64,000 nucleotides of DNA from Exophiala sp. HKRS030 (taxonomy: Eukaryota; Ascomycota; Eurotiomycetes; Chaetothyriales; Herpotrichiellaceae): the NCBI GenBank assembly GCA_023897205.1, contig JAHWDD010000001.1, forward strand, positions 2,480,001 to 2,544,000. The letters run 5' to 3'. The notes beneath the pieces are model-generated. The model was given only the letters and a program-made list of their open reading frames with translations. It searched no databases and had not been told where the DNA came from. The first letter of the stretch is position 1. Every line of letters begins with the position of its first letter. This document shows positions 12,420-22,655 of this stretch, piece by piece. The position numbers and the translations under genes were made by a program.

Positions 12420-13051
12420 GGAAGGAGACTTGATCAGGCAGTGACATAGACACATGGCACCTTCCCTCGTGAACAAACAATGCCCCGCGAAGTGAAGATG
12501 CTGTCACTGCAGTTGCTCCAATCACGACGCGCCATGGTTGTTGCCTCGGAAATCTTGAAACGACGCACTTCACCAAGATTCTTGCGTCAACGTCAATGGT
12601 CGTAATGCCTTTGAAAGAATGACGTAGAATGGTCACAATGGTTTGCTGGTGTTGGGAAATCTTTTCTAAGGCGACGTTGGTGAATGGAACGAGGACGATG
12701 ATGATAGGCGTGACATCACAAATACTAGCGTGATTCACCCTTCAACCAATCACAACAAGGCTTGGACTGAGCCACTGTGGCTTGACACTGGCCTGGGAAC
12801 GACATCCGTCCACAGAGATTCATCATGACGTCGAACCACCACGAGGCAAAAGCAATCCACGCCTTCGTCTTCCAGGGCAAACAGGTATTCTGTCCTGTTA
12901 CGTCCTCGATGCCCCGCTAGTTCTATGACTTACACCAAGAGCCAGTACAGTAGATGGTGATCACGAGGGGCAAAAGCAGGAGAGTCGGCCGCACGGATGG
13001 TATCATGTGAGAATCTTGGTTGCCCATGTTCCTGCACGTCAAATCCCATGC
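12420..13051. other. grg1 upstream region
   Basis: About 630 bp between the grg1 TATA box and the 3' end of the next minus-strand gene. A 20-codon plus-strand stretch at 12825-12884, followed by a GT, resembles an exon but leads nowhere. Confidence 0.4.
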
Positions 13052-13561
13052 TCATCCCGTGCCAAACCCCTTTCCATCACGGTTGGGACTATGAGTCGTA
13101 ATTCTGAGGTAGTATCCATCAGGATCCAGAATTCGAAAGTCCCTCAGTCCCCATGGTTGTGACTGGATGTCGGCTTCAAGCTTCCACCCGTTTCCCACGA
13201 TGTGATCTCGGTCCCGTTCCAGATCGTCAACTTCGATCACGATCTCAATGCCTTGAGTTGGTTGGCGATATTGTGCCTTCTGCTCGACGCTTTGGGCCGA
13301 GGCCACCTCGATGGCACCAATGAAAATGTCATCGCGATTCAGGTAAGCATAGTTGCCTTGATGCTTGACCAGGTGGAAACCGAGGACGTCCGAGTAGAAG
13401 CGTATCATCCGATCAAACCTCCTTGATGTGTTCTCGTCTTCCAGATGGCGTTCAACGGAGATGGAAGTTAAGTTTCGGTTTGCCTTCAATAGCACGCCCC
13501 GCCGTTGAGCCCGGAAATTTATCTGGTTTATCCGTGGTTTTGCCAGCCAAATATCTGCCAC
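13052..13561 (-). CDS. Glyoxalase/bleomycin-resistance fold (VOC) protein
   Basis: A 169-aa vicinal-oxygen-chelate superfamily member; the substrate is unknown. A single VOC module is visible: RMIRFYSDVLGFHLVKH (about residues 51-67), a central IEIVIEVDDLERD strand, and the typical closing motif PWGLRDFRILDPDGYYLRIT (136-155). These proteins form paired beta-alpha-beta-beta-beta units and act as lyases, dioxygenases or drug-binding proteins. The metal ligands cannot be fixed without alignment. The N-terminal 30 residues and a loop of about 10 residues before RRFDRM look unlike the family, so the true start may be downstream or an intron may be missed. Confidence 0.75.
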   Translation of the reverse strand: MADIWLAKPRINQINFRAQRRGVLLKANRNLTSISVERHLEDENTSRRFDRMIRFYSDVLGFHLVKHQGNYAYLNRDDIFIGAIEVASAQSVEQKAQYRQPTQGIEIVIEVDDLERDRDHIVGNGWKLEADIQSQPWGLRDFRILDPDGYYLRITTHSPNRDGKGFGTG

Positions 13562-14262
13562 GTGACACGGCCGGAATTATGCTAATGCGGATGGATGCGG
13601 CTCCAGGCTTTGTGCACCACTGTGCAATGCATTCTCGGCACTTCTAATCTCCCGTAATGCATCAAACCACGTGATATACAGCCTTACAGCCTCACGTGGC
13701 ATTCGGCCTCGGAGTTAAAGTCGAATTGGAGAATCCTTCGGCCTCGGTTGCATAAATTGTAAACTCCTCGATATACTCATCAGCTTCATTGATCAATCAC
13801 GCCATCTTCGGCAACATGTTCGAGTGCACGGATGCGATTCAGATCAATACCACCCAGGAGAACAGCCGATGGTTCTGAATCTTGATACATGATAAAGTCA
13901 AGGTGTAGATCGTGGACCAAATCTTGTGTCTCGTCTCGATGTCCTGCCAACAAACTCTTTCTCCATAGTAATCAAAATCAACTCTACCGGTTGCCTCGAC
14001 TATGAATGCCACCGCTGATAAAGTTGTCTCTTCAAGTCTGCACTGGCTTCACACTTTGCGTTTCAGTTCGCCGTTAGTTGTTATGTATTTGTAAGCTTAA
14101 ATTGTCTTATAACTTAAAAGGAGACACCTAGCCCCATCAGAGCGTAGAAAGTCCTCGGTACTTGTCTACGTTCTGCTACCGAGCTAACGACTTCGCAATC
14201 TCACCAACTTACCCAGTCGCCCTTGTGACTTGTAGCAGAGCTGTTCATTCGAACCCATCACC
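13562..14262. other. Spacer between VOC gene and OYE gene (divergent promoters)
   Basis: About 700 bp between divergent genes with no coding signal. It presumably holds both promoters. Repeated CACGTG/CACGTGG-type words occur near 13660-13700. Confidence 0.45.
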
Positions 14263-15390
14263 ATGGCTCGAGAACGTCTGTTTTCACCACTACACTTAGG
14301 CAGCGTCAAACTCAACCACCGCATTGTTCTGGCTCCTCTGACACGATTCCGTGCTGATGAGAATCACGTGCCGATTGACATTGTGAAAGATTATTATGCT
14401 CAACGTGCTTCCACCCCCGGAACGCTCTTGATCACCGAAGCCACCTTTGTCAGTCCTCGTGCAGGAGGTTTGCCCAATGTTCCTGGAATCTGGAATTCCA
14501 AACAGATCGACGCGTGGAAAGCCGTAACAGACGCTGTTCATGCCAAAAAGTGCTTTATCTTCTTACAAATATGGGCCTTGGGACGAAAAGCTATTCCCGA
14601 TGTCCTGAAGAATGCAGAAGGTGGTCCCTACCCAGTCGTCAGCGCCAGCGAGGTCAAGGAAGGAAACATTGTCACTCACGCCCTGACCAAAGAAGAAATT
14701 AGCGGTTTCGTTTCCGATTTTGCTACGGCCTCCAAAAATGCCATCGCTGCAGGTTTCGACGGCGTTGAGATTCACGGAGCAAATGGATATCTTGTGAATC
14801 AGTTTCTGCAGGAGACCTCCAACCAAAGGACCGATGAATATGGAGGTAGCATTGAGAACCGCGCTCGATTTGGACTTGAAGTTACGCGAGCCGTCATCGA
14901 TGCCGTAGGGGACAGCAAGAAAGTCGCTATTCGCTTGTCACCGTGGGTCGACTACGATAGTGAGACCTCGCCCGACCCCATTCCACAGTTCGATTACCTT
15001 GTCTCAGAGCTCAAGAAGCTAGATATAGCTTACCTCCATCTTGTGGAAAGCCGATATACCGGTGACGTGGCCACAGGTGCTTATCACACATTGACTCACC
15101 GGAATGACCGTCTAATTGAGACATGGGGACCAGAGCAACCACTCATTCTGGCCGGAGGATTCACCCCAGACTCGGCCAGAGAAATCACCGAGAAGAGACA
15201 CCCCAATTCCAATATTGCCATCGCTTTCGGACGATACTACATCAGCACGCCAGACCTACCGTTCAGGGTGCAAGAGGATATCCCACTGTCTCCATATATC
15301 CGTGAGACCTTTTACAAGAAGATGAGCCCTGATGGATACACCGATTATCCCTTTAGCCCGAAATATCTGGAGAGTTCGGCTCGACTCTAA
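14263..15390 (+). CDS. Old yellow enzyme family NADPH dehydrogenase
   Basis: An FMN-dependent ene-reductase that reduces activated C=C bonds of enones; an intronless gene of 375 aa. The start MARERLFSPLHLGSVKLNHR leads into the flavin-binding APLTRFRA (Thr27 equivalent to OYE1 Thr37). The catalytic pair lies in VEIHGANGYLVNQFLQ: His171 and Asn174, with the proton donor Tyr176. The OYE signature RTDEYGGSIENRARF follows, and the C-terminal phosphate-binding strand IAFGRYYISTPDLPFR is intact. The family motif usually read as W-H/A-x-G-R is WALGR here. Cellular substrate is unknown; relatives act in oxidative-stress responses and ergot-type pathways. The promoter is shared with the divergent VOC gene. 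Confidence 0.93.
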   Translation: MARERLFSPLHLGSVKLNHRIVLAPLTRFRADENHVPIDIVKDYYAQRASTPGTLLITEATFVSPRAGGLPNVPGIWNSKQIDAWKAVTDAVHAKKCFIFLQIWALGRKAIPDVLKNAEGGPYPVVSASEVKEGNIVTHALTKEEISGFVSDFATASKNAIAAGFDGVEIHGANGYLVNQFLQETSNQRTDEYGGSIENRARFGLEVTRAVIDAVGDSKKVAIRLSPWVDYDSETSPDPIPQFDYLVSELKKLDIAYLHLVESRYTGDVATGAYHTLTHRNDRLIETWGPEQPLILAGGFTPDSAREITEKRHPNSNIAIAFGRYYISTPDLPFRVQEDIPLSPYIRETFYKKMSPDGYTDYPFSPKYLESSARL

Positions 15391-15814
15391 GCTTAAGAGA
15401 TATGGTACACAATCTGCGTCCAGTCGATTGCGCTCGTTCATCGATCTTCTTATGCGTCCGAGGATCTTACCCAGGCAATAGATACGGGCTGTGAGCCCTC
15501 AGGGATCTGTCCAAGGGTCTTCTCGATTGCGCTTTCCGTGCTATTTATCATCATATGCATTCAGCGCTGGAGTCTCACAAATGTGACAAAGATCGATAGA
15601 GTATAGATGCATAGATCTATAGCTTTGATATAGCGCAGATATGATAGCTTCCCAATTCTAGAATCTATAACTCTTACATGATGCCATATTCAGAGAATCT
15701 CAGGTTCTCACGGCGATGCCTTTTCCTCTTATGCTTACTCGATAGCCACACAAGCTCCTCCTATCGCTCAGTACAAGGTCAAGATATCCAATATGGTGAG
15801 TCTGAATCTATTTA
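15391..15814. other. Convergent spacer, OYE to hydrolase
   Basis: 3' ends of two convergent genes. AT-rich ATAGATCTATAG-like words at 15595-15640. No coding signal. Confidence 0.4.
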
Positions 15815-16887
15815 TCAAAACACCTCGACCAGCCTTTGGTTCCTCAACCAATCCAACACGACCCGTTCAAATCTCTCCGGCTCATCGGACGGAGGACTGT
15901 GCCCCGAATGCTCGAAGACTTCTAAACGCGCATGAGGAACCCCGTCTGCGATTTCCTGACTAGCTGCTACTGGCGTCACATGATCATGGCGTCCGACGAC
16001 GACCAGCGTTGGTGCCTGAATCCATCAGCATGCGTGTGGGTGCGAAGGACGCCGGGGATGAGCCGATTGATTACCGACCTCGATTGTCTGAAGCTGTTGC
16101 CGCACATCAAAGCGTGGCATATTGACACTGAATGCGAAATTATGCGTTACTGAGTCGTACACGACCGTCTGTTGAGGCTCGGCGGACTCAGCTCTCTCCC
16201 TCACTTCCACCTTGCTCGGCAGATCTCTGGGCGGAGGAGCGAAGAAAGGGGTAAGCTCCTGGATAGCAGCTTCAAGGTCATGGTCATCAAGTAGAGTCCC
16301 GGACCACAGACGTACTTGTCGCGCAGTTTCAACCTTTACCTGGTTCGATGTCAAGATATTGGCCATGGTCTGCATAGGGCCAAACTTCCCGTTTGCCCAC
16401 GCACCTCGCAGGATAAGTCCGGCCAGTCTGTCTCCATGGCGGACGGCATAGTCCAGAGCGACAAATCCACCGTAGGAAGCTCCAGCAAGGACAAACTTGT
16501 CTGCACCGGCCCATTGCCTAGAAATGAGAGTTTTAGCGGGCTCCTAGACCAACCGTATTCGGTGCAGAGCTATGGGGAAAGGGCGGATTGGTACCTCAGA
16601 TTCTCAATGTCGTTGATCCAGCGCTCATGGTTGTACGGCCCGACATGATCAGACGCACCGCTCCCTCGGGCATCGTACACCAATACTCGAAAAGCACCCG
16701 ATAGAAATGCATAGGCAGCCTCCGGCTCCGAGTGATCCGATACTCCAGGGGCGCTGTGCAGTGATATCAGGAGCGGCTTTGGCTTCTTTGTCGCGGCACT
16801 CGCACTGTCTCCTAATACTTTCACATGTAGTTTGGCGCCATCGTCCATAACAACCGATGCGGTCGTGGTGTCACCAGCGGCCGACAT
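15815..16887 (-). CDS. Alpha/beta hydrolase, proline-iminopeptidase-like
   Basis: A serine hydrolase of about 310 aa in three exons: 16887-16595, 16517-16079 and 16015-15815. Splice phases agree at both introns (77 and 63 nt). The fold is clear: ISLHSAPG for the oxyanion hole, VLVYDARGSGASD, the nucleophile elbow LAGASYGGF (Ser112), the acid in LVVVGRHDHVTP (Asp255) and the histidine in EHSGHSPPSDEP (His283). The order and spacing are those of prolyl aminopeptidase/lactone-hydrolase type enzymes (S33). The substrate cannot be stated. The start MSAAGDTTTASVV is preceded by a stop-rich region. Confidence 0.88.
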
Positions 16888-18369
16888 GATGAACCCAAGG
16901 CCCGCTGTTGTTTATCTCCGGCTCTTAAGAGATGATCTGACAGTCGAGTTGTAGCTGGTGCAACAGTACTCATTCCAGATGTTTGGTGTCAGTCGATGAC
17001 TATCTCGCAGAAATCAACAAGGATAACCTTGACCATATGCGAAGTGAGCATGGAATAATGTGTTATTCGCACGAGGTGACTAAGTCAACCTTCTCCCAAT
17101 ACCTTCGCGTATTAACTCCGTGTGAGTCATGGGATCTGCACAAAGCCGATTCATGCACGTCAGCATGCACTTCACGGTCAGGTCCAGAGATGGAGACCTA
17201 AGAACGCGACCAGTGGAGAACAAGAGACGCCGTTGACCATTGTTAAAGAATAGTAATCATGTGTACCAATTGACTTCATACCGTCGGGCTTCTCCTTGCA
17301 CGGACAGCCTAGAGGGTATTATTCCTGGAATTAAGACCAACAGCATGAATTCGAAGTTTGACAACCCATAAAAATGACCTAGATCAAGTCTTACCATGCG
17401 CCATGGTGAAACGACTTTACAAGAACCTACACCCTGGTATCGTCGTCTTGGCTCCCCAAAGCAAGGGGCTAGGTCAAAGACCCCTTTTTCTAACGCCTTG
17501 TCGGATACATCTTCCTCAGAGCTGGGCGGGGGTTGATCGACAGCTTCTAGGGGTATAATCTTTAATGTCATTTCTTCGTTTTCCGATTGAATAGCCACGG
17601 CATTCCCTTTGGAGCCTTTGACAGTGGTCCTCAGACGTCGTAAGATGATGAGTTTGTCAGCACGGATGTTCCTTCGAGTAAAATTTGGCTTTGTTGCTAC
17701 ATTCGTACCAAACCGACCTTATATCTCCTGGAGGTCCTTTTGTTATTCTGAAGATCAGTCTACCATCCCTCTAGACTTTCGGAGATGAAGCTATGATCTC
17801 GTATGCGCTGGCCGCGACTTAGTGGGACAATTATAACCGAACGGGCGCCAGTTCAACCCAGTTCAGGTATTTAGTCGGTGGAAGCACGTCCGCCCGCCCT
17901 GAACTACAACGGTGCTCAAGCATGGTACTCTACACCTCATGTAATGCAAACCTTTCTCACGCCATGTAAACCAACACTTTTCCGAGGGGTCCAGAGACAA
18001 GTGCAGCTAAATATGTAAGTCCGGGTAGCTAGTGTTCAGGCACCGACAGTGTCCTAGAACGCTTGAACTTTCTTCCATTGTAAGATCACCTCCACATCTC
18101 CTCCTCATGACAATAGCATGTCAAGGAATCGACATTGGCATCAGTGGATGAATGTCGCGTGGTGAAGACGATTGTTATGCAGAGAATGGTACAGGATGAA
18201 ACAAAGTAGTAAAGTTATCGACGATTCTTTGTGGTATCAAAGTCACAAGCATGGCACTCTACACCTCATGTAATGCTAAACTCATATCATTAATGTTCGT
18301 CTATGAGTTGTTCAAGCAGAGTGTCGAAGTCCACGGGCACATACGGCATCCCGAGCCCTGCTACAGTTC
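16888..18369. other. Spacer with one weak ORF (17257-17598, minus)
   Basis: The only long frame is a minus-strand ORF of 113 aa with a hydrophilic N-terminus rich in Glu/Asp (SENEEMTLKIIPLEAVD). No known domain is visible, and it may be a remnant of a longer gene. A 35-bp direct repeat occupies 17917-17951 and 18246-18281. Confidence 0.4.
17917..18281. repeat. Pair of 35-bp direct repeats
   Basis: Copies at 17917-17951 and 18246-18281 share CAAGCATGG-C/T-ACTCTACACC and the following CTCATGTAATGC, with one substitution and one single-base indel. The spacing is about 294 bp, just downstream of the hydrolase gene at 18370. Flanks are not duplicated. Confidence 0.75.
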
Positions 18370-19242
18370 CTACAGACCATTCTCGGCAAAGAAATCCAAG
18401 ATGTTCTTCGCAACCTCTTCCGTATGGCTTTCGACCAAGAAATGCCCTCCATCCAACAAGACAATCTTCGCGTTCTTCAGATCCTTCTTGTACGGGTGTG
18501 CGCCAGACTCAGGGAAGATGAAGTCATTCTTACCCCAGACGGCCAAAAATGGTACCTGGCTCTTGCGGAAGTATTCCTGGAACTGCGGGTAGAGGACGAC
18601 GTTGGTTCTGTAGTCTTTCAACAGATCAAGTTGGATTTCCAGGTTGCCAGGGCGATTCACCAATGCCCAGTCCAAATGGTAGGTGGCTGGGTCGTCGATC
18701 TTGTCCACGTCGGGCTCTCCGTGCACGTACTGTTGACGGAATGGCTCGAGGCCGAGCACGGCGTCGGTGATCAGGTTGCGGTAGTTCTTCTCCTCTGGTG
18801 AACCAGCTGCGGTGGCCCAGTATTGCTTGACTGGGTCCCAGAACTCCTTCAGACCTTCGTCGTATGCATTACCATTCTGGGCGACGATTGCCCAGACGGC
18901 ATCAGGTCGCTTCAGTGCCAGTCGGAGACCAGTCGGGGCACCGTAGTCGAAGATGTAGACGGCGAATTTCTTAATGTTCAAGACGTCGAGGAACGATTCG
19001 ATGGTGTCGGCGATTCCTGCAAAGGTGTATTTGAAGTTCAGTTCGTCGGGGATCTTGGTGAAGCCATAGCCTGGTAGATCTGGGGCAACGACGTGGTACT
19101 TCTCGGCCAGGAGAGGGATGATCTTGCGAAACTGGAACGATGTGGTGGGGAAGCCGTGGAGGAGGAGAAAGGTCGGGTTGGTTGGCGATCCGGCTTCGCG
19201 ATAGAACACCTTAATGCCATTGGGAAGAGTTGCGTATCCCAT
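18370..19242 (-). CDS. Alpha/beta hydrolase, epoxide-hydrolase/dehalogenase-like
   Basis: An intronless 290-aa protein. Motifs in order: FLLLHGFPTTS (oxyanion loop, residues 26-35), VVAPDLPGYGFT, the nucleophile elbow YIFDYGAPTG with Asp99 in place of serine, AVWGKNDFIFP (Asp240) and LLDGGHFLVESH (His267). An aspartate nucleophile is typical of epoxide hydrolases and haloalkane dehalogenases; the cap region (about 125-225) is tryptophan- and tyrosine-rich (EFWDPVKQYW). Its physiological substrate is unknown. The gene is separate from the other hydrolase and has its own 5' region (19243 onward). Confidence 0.88.
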   Translation of the reverse strand: MGYATLPNGIKVFYREAGSPTNPTFLLLHGFPTTSFQFRKIIPLLAEKYHVVAPDLPGYGFTKIPDELNFKYTFAGIADTIESFLDVLNIKKFAVYIFDYGAPTGLRLALKRPDAVWAIVAQNGNAYDEGLKEFWDPVKQYWATAAGSPEEKNYRNLITDAVLGLEPFRQQYVHGEPDVDKIDDPATYHLDWALVNRPGNLEIQLDLLKDYRTNVVLYPQFQEYFRKSQVPFLAVWGKNDFIFPESGAHPYKKDLKNAKIVLLDGGHFLVESHTEEVAKNILDFFAENGL

Positions 19243-20605
19243 ATTGAACGAAGCTTGACTGTTGCTTTGGATAGATTGGAAGTGGTGGTAATGCTGTCTC
19301 GGAACAGGTGATTGAATGTTCAGCTGTGTTGTGTGTGACTGATATTGACCAATTTACCAGCCACGGCCATGATATATATACATTCTTGCAGTATTGATTC
19401 CTCGGACAGGCTTCTCATTATCTCATCAAGGGATGCTCCGTCTCCACTCCTCGTCTTCCTCATAAATGACGACAATTGCACGACAAATGTTCGAATCCAC
19501 GAGCTAACGAGGATTACAAACATTGCATGTTGCCCATATTGGACGGCTTGCAGGTTCTCGAGGGGTCTGAAAGAGACCTCGTAAGGCTTCGAGGTCGGTA
19601 GAATGCAAGCATCCACACAAATGGCGGGATTTTGCAACGGGCTGTCGGCTGCTTCGTATATCATGAGACGAGGCATGAGAAAGCGTTAAAGCAGCATTCA
19701 TCGCCAAGCTCTGTACTCATCCAACCCAAATGACTCCACCAAGGAGGCCTGAATGCCCGATCAAGACGTCACAAGGATCAATGTTCCAAGCGGCTGGTGC
19801 ACCTATAGCTCTCAAACCAAGCGACTTGGACCGGAGGGGAAGGTGGATGAACATGTGCGGGTCAAGGTTAAATTAAAAACTTTCAGCCAGTGACCGACGA
19901 TGTGTTCCTGGTACATGCCAAATGTAGACATCGACGATGACACATCTCGCCGTTTTGTTGTGGGAGGAGAAAAGCGGCCACAAACACCTACTCCGTATAC
20001 CGACGGCAGGGTTTTTACGATGTGTGACTCGTCCATGTCACAGCTAGCTTCAGTATTCGCCCTATCTGAGTTGACCTTTCATCAGCCGGTTCGACCATTG
20101 CACTATCCTCATTCATCATAATGTGTTGCGTAGGTTTATGGCGAGGGGCCCCGATAGATTACGTGACTTTTTCTTGCCGAATCCAATTCAACCAAAGTCC
20201 TGCGGCTTTGGGATTTCGACCGATGCTATGAAGCTTTGATGGAGCGAATGTTGGTACGTGGAGACATGGTTGAGGACTACTGCAATCCTTCATTGCTAAA
20301 ATTAATTCATGCCGTGCGTGGCTGTAGATTATCTTTGACAAACATCAGAACACCGCGCCCTTTCTGCACTTGTTATCCACATATCACATTTGCACGAGGG
20401 ATCTAGTTCCAGGGCCGCAGTCCATGGTCCCACTCGGGTGACACGAAACTGTGTTATTCATCTCATAGGGCTTTTATGTACGGGATTTAGCGGCACGAAT
20501 ATAGTAACATGAATCCATCTCAGATGGCAACACTCTGAAAGCCAAAGCACATGTCTCAAACAACAGACATAACCGGCAAAGAGCTTTTGCCGACCAGACG
20601 GTAAT
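19243..20605. other. 1.36-kb spacer
   Basis: No convincing gene. The largest frame, 118 aa on the minus strand at 19320-19676, lacks recognisable motifs and sits directly in the hydrolase promoter. One TACTCCGTA motif at 19989. The right end probably contains the 3' UTR of the isomerase gene. Confidence 0.45.
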
Positions 20606-21439
20606 CTATAGTTTGTGTCGCTTTTGCCCACTGGCAATCTTCTTGAACTCTTCTTGTGGAGCACCGACCACAAACCTCTGCATTCCAGCCATAACTTCTC
20701 GAACACCTTGAGCCTCGAGGTCTTCCAAGTATGGCCTCCGGATCAATTCCTTAATTCCCAATAAGCTATCCTGGTTCAAGTGGTTTCCCAACTTGTCATC
20801 AACCTCGGCCAAGACCTGCTTGAAGAAGCCATCACTGTCGTTTTGATCCTTGCCGCTAAAGATTTTGTTCACAAATCCAACCTGAACCAGCTCTTCAACG
20901 GGAATGCGACGTGACATGATCAAGGCTTCATTTGCTTTCGCTATTCCAAGTCGTTGCACCAGGCCCAGTGAGGCTCCACCTTCAGCCACCAGACCCAGCG
21001 AGGAGAATGGTGTGAGGATAAAGGTGTGTGGGGTGGCATAGATAAAGTCACAGAAGCCCAATAATGCTGCCGACAGGCCGACAGCCGGGCCATTAAGAGC
21101 ACCGATGAGGATCTTGGGATGGGTGTAGAATGATCTGGTAATGTCCAGATTGTTTGCAACGAATGATCTCAAGATATCTCCTCTTGCTGCGTCTTTGCTG
21201 TCTCCCTCGGCTGCACCAGGTCGGGTAGTGGTGACATTGGCACCGGCAGAAAAGAAGCGACCTTTGGCGGTGAGGATAGTCACAGACACATCTGGGTCAT
21301 TGGCGATTTCTCGAAGGAGGCAGGAGATACGGTAATAGTAGGGTTGGGTCATGGCATTCAGCTTCTTGGGGAGGTTGAGGGTGATGATGGCATTCCGGCC
21401 TTCTTTTCGGTAGAGTACCGCTTCTTCTGGGGACGCCAT
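20606..21439 (-). CDS. Enoyl-CoA hydratase/isomerase, peroxisomal type
   Basis: A 277-aa crotonase-fold protein, intronless, resembling the yeast Eci1/Dci1 delta3,delta2-enoyl-CoA isomerases of unsaturated fatty-acid beta-oxidation. Visible elements: IITLNLPKKLNAMT, the oxyanion/CoA strand ILTAKGRFFSAGANV, LNGPAVGLSAALLGFCDFIYA and the loop SSLGLVAEGGASLGLVQRLG, where a glutamate provides the likely catalytic base. The C-terminus is QKRHKL, a plausible peroxisomal PTS1 tripeptide (compare HRL in yeast Eci1). The start MASPEEAVLYRKEG is chosen as the first methionine of the continuous frame. Confidence 0.88.
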   Translation of the reverse strand: MASPEEAVLYRKEGRNAIITLNLPKKLNAMTQPYYYRISCLLREIANDPDVSVTILTAKGRFFSAGANVTTTRPGAAEGDSKDAARGDILRSFVANNLDITRSFYTHPKILIGALNGPAVGLSAALLGFCDFIYATPHTFILTPFSSLGLVAEGGASLGLVQRLGIAKANEALIMSRRIPVEELVQVGFVNKIFSGKDQNDSDGFFKQVLAEVDDKLGNHLNQDSLLGIKELIRRPYLEDLEAQGVREVMAGMQRFVVGAPQEEFKKIASGQKRHKL

Positions 21440-22655
21440 GCTGTTTACTGTCGTGAAAGGAAGGAATGTCTGGTCTGAAAGCTTGCAGGTTTGTCAACGA
21501 AGGAGAGACAATGAATCCAAGAAGAAATAACGTGCTGGTTTATGGCTCGTTTAGCAAATATTGCAACCTGAATTTGACCCTCGGCAATCACGATTGCTTG
21601 GGTACCTTGCCTATGAATGGCCAGGACTACCGACGAACAAAGCGATTAGTGACAAAAGTCCTCGCCGGCAAGACATTGATGTTTGCCCTCAACAGGTTGC
21701 GGAGAAAGGCCAAATCCTTGGGATTCTGATAGCATTGAACCTCGGCTCCTGCCTCTTACCATCGTTTTAGACTCGGCTTAAGACGGAAGGTGCGAGGGAG
21801 AGAACATCTCGGAATGCGGTAGTACTATTAATCCGGACTACCGCCAAGATAGTCACCATCACAAAAATGCAGCTGAGATACCTGATATTTGCTTTCGTGC
21901 CTTGAGAACCTACTGCACGCCTAACTGACCTACTTAGGTATAGAGATATGCCGACACGGACATAGTCCAACGGCTTAATCAGCCCGACATGATAACCTGG
22001 ACCAGTAACGGCGATGTTTCCTGCCGCTAGTGCTCACCCTCTGCATCATGTTCAGAACCTTGGCGGATGACACATCGATATCTACCTCACTCCCAACGTT
22101 CGATATCACGTGACTGACATGAATTCCTCACGTTGCGCTTCTTCAAGTTCAGCTTCATGTTTCAGTATCTACTCCTCATGTACGGATGCAACTTCCCAAG
22201 CACTAGGACCTCTTCTTATATTCATGATTCGGTCACGACTTGCTCATGCCCCAATGAATTTTCGACTTTTACCGGTGCATTAGCCTGTTTCTGCTTGACA
22301 TGTTTTGACTCGTCCAATCAATGGTCAGCACTGAAGCCATCTCGTATGTCTCAATTCGGAAGAACTTGCGTTAGTGATTACTGGCTCGTCAATCAAGTTG
22401 GCCGGTTGCAGATCTCGACCTGTGAAAAGCCGGACGCCATGCAGACTTGGTCAATGACTCAGCATTTATCGACAATCGGTATCCACAATCACCATCGGTA
22501 GGGTCCATCCGAGATTTAGTGCTATTTCCCAAAAAGAATATAACCACGGCGCAGGTGACGGGTGTGGCTGCAACTGAATGAACACCCAACGCACTCACAG
22601 TGCCTTTTTGCCTTGGCAAGTACTACTGTAGCTCACGCCGCAGAATACAGACTCA
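21440..22655. other. 1.2-kb divergent spacer
   Basis: Between two divergent genes, with no family-like reading frame. It probably holds both promoters. Confidence 0.4.

Noticed and set aside
12121..12738. 205-codon minus-strand ORF overlapping grg1
   Set aside because: It is an accidental frame across the grg1 exons and promoter. The spliced 72-aa Grg1 product explains the sequence.
12825..12884. Exon-like stretch MTSNHHEAKAIHAFVFQGKQ with GT donor
   Set aside because: No downstream exon or family match. The next frames stop quickly.
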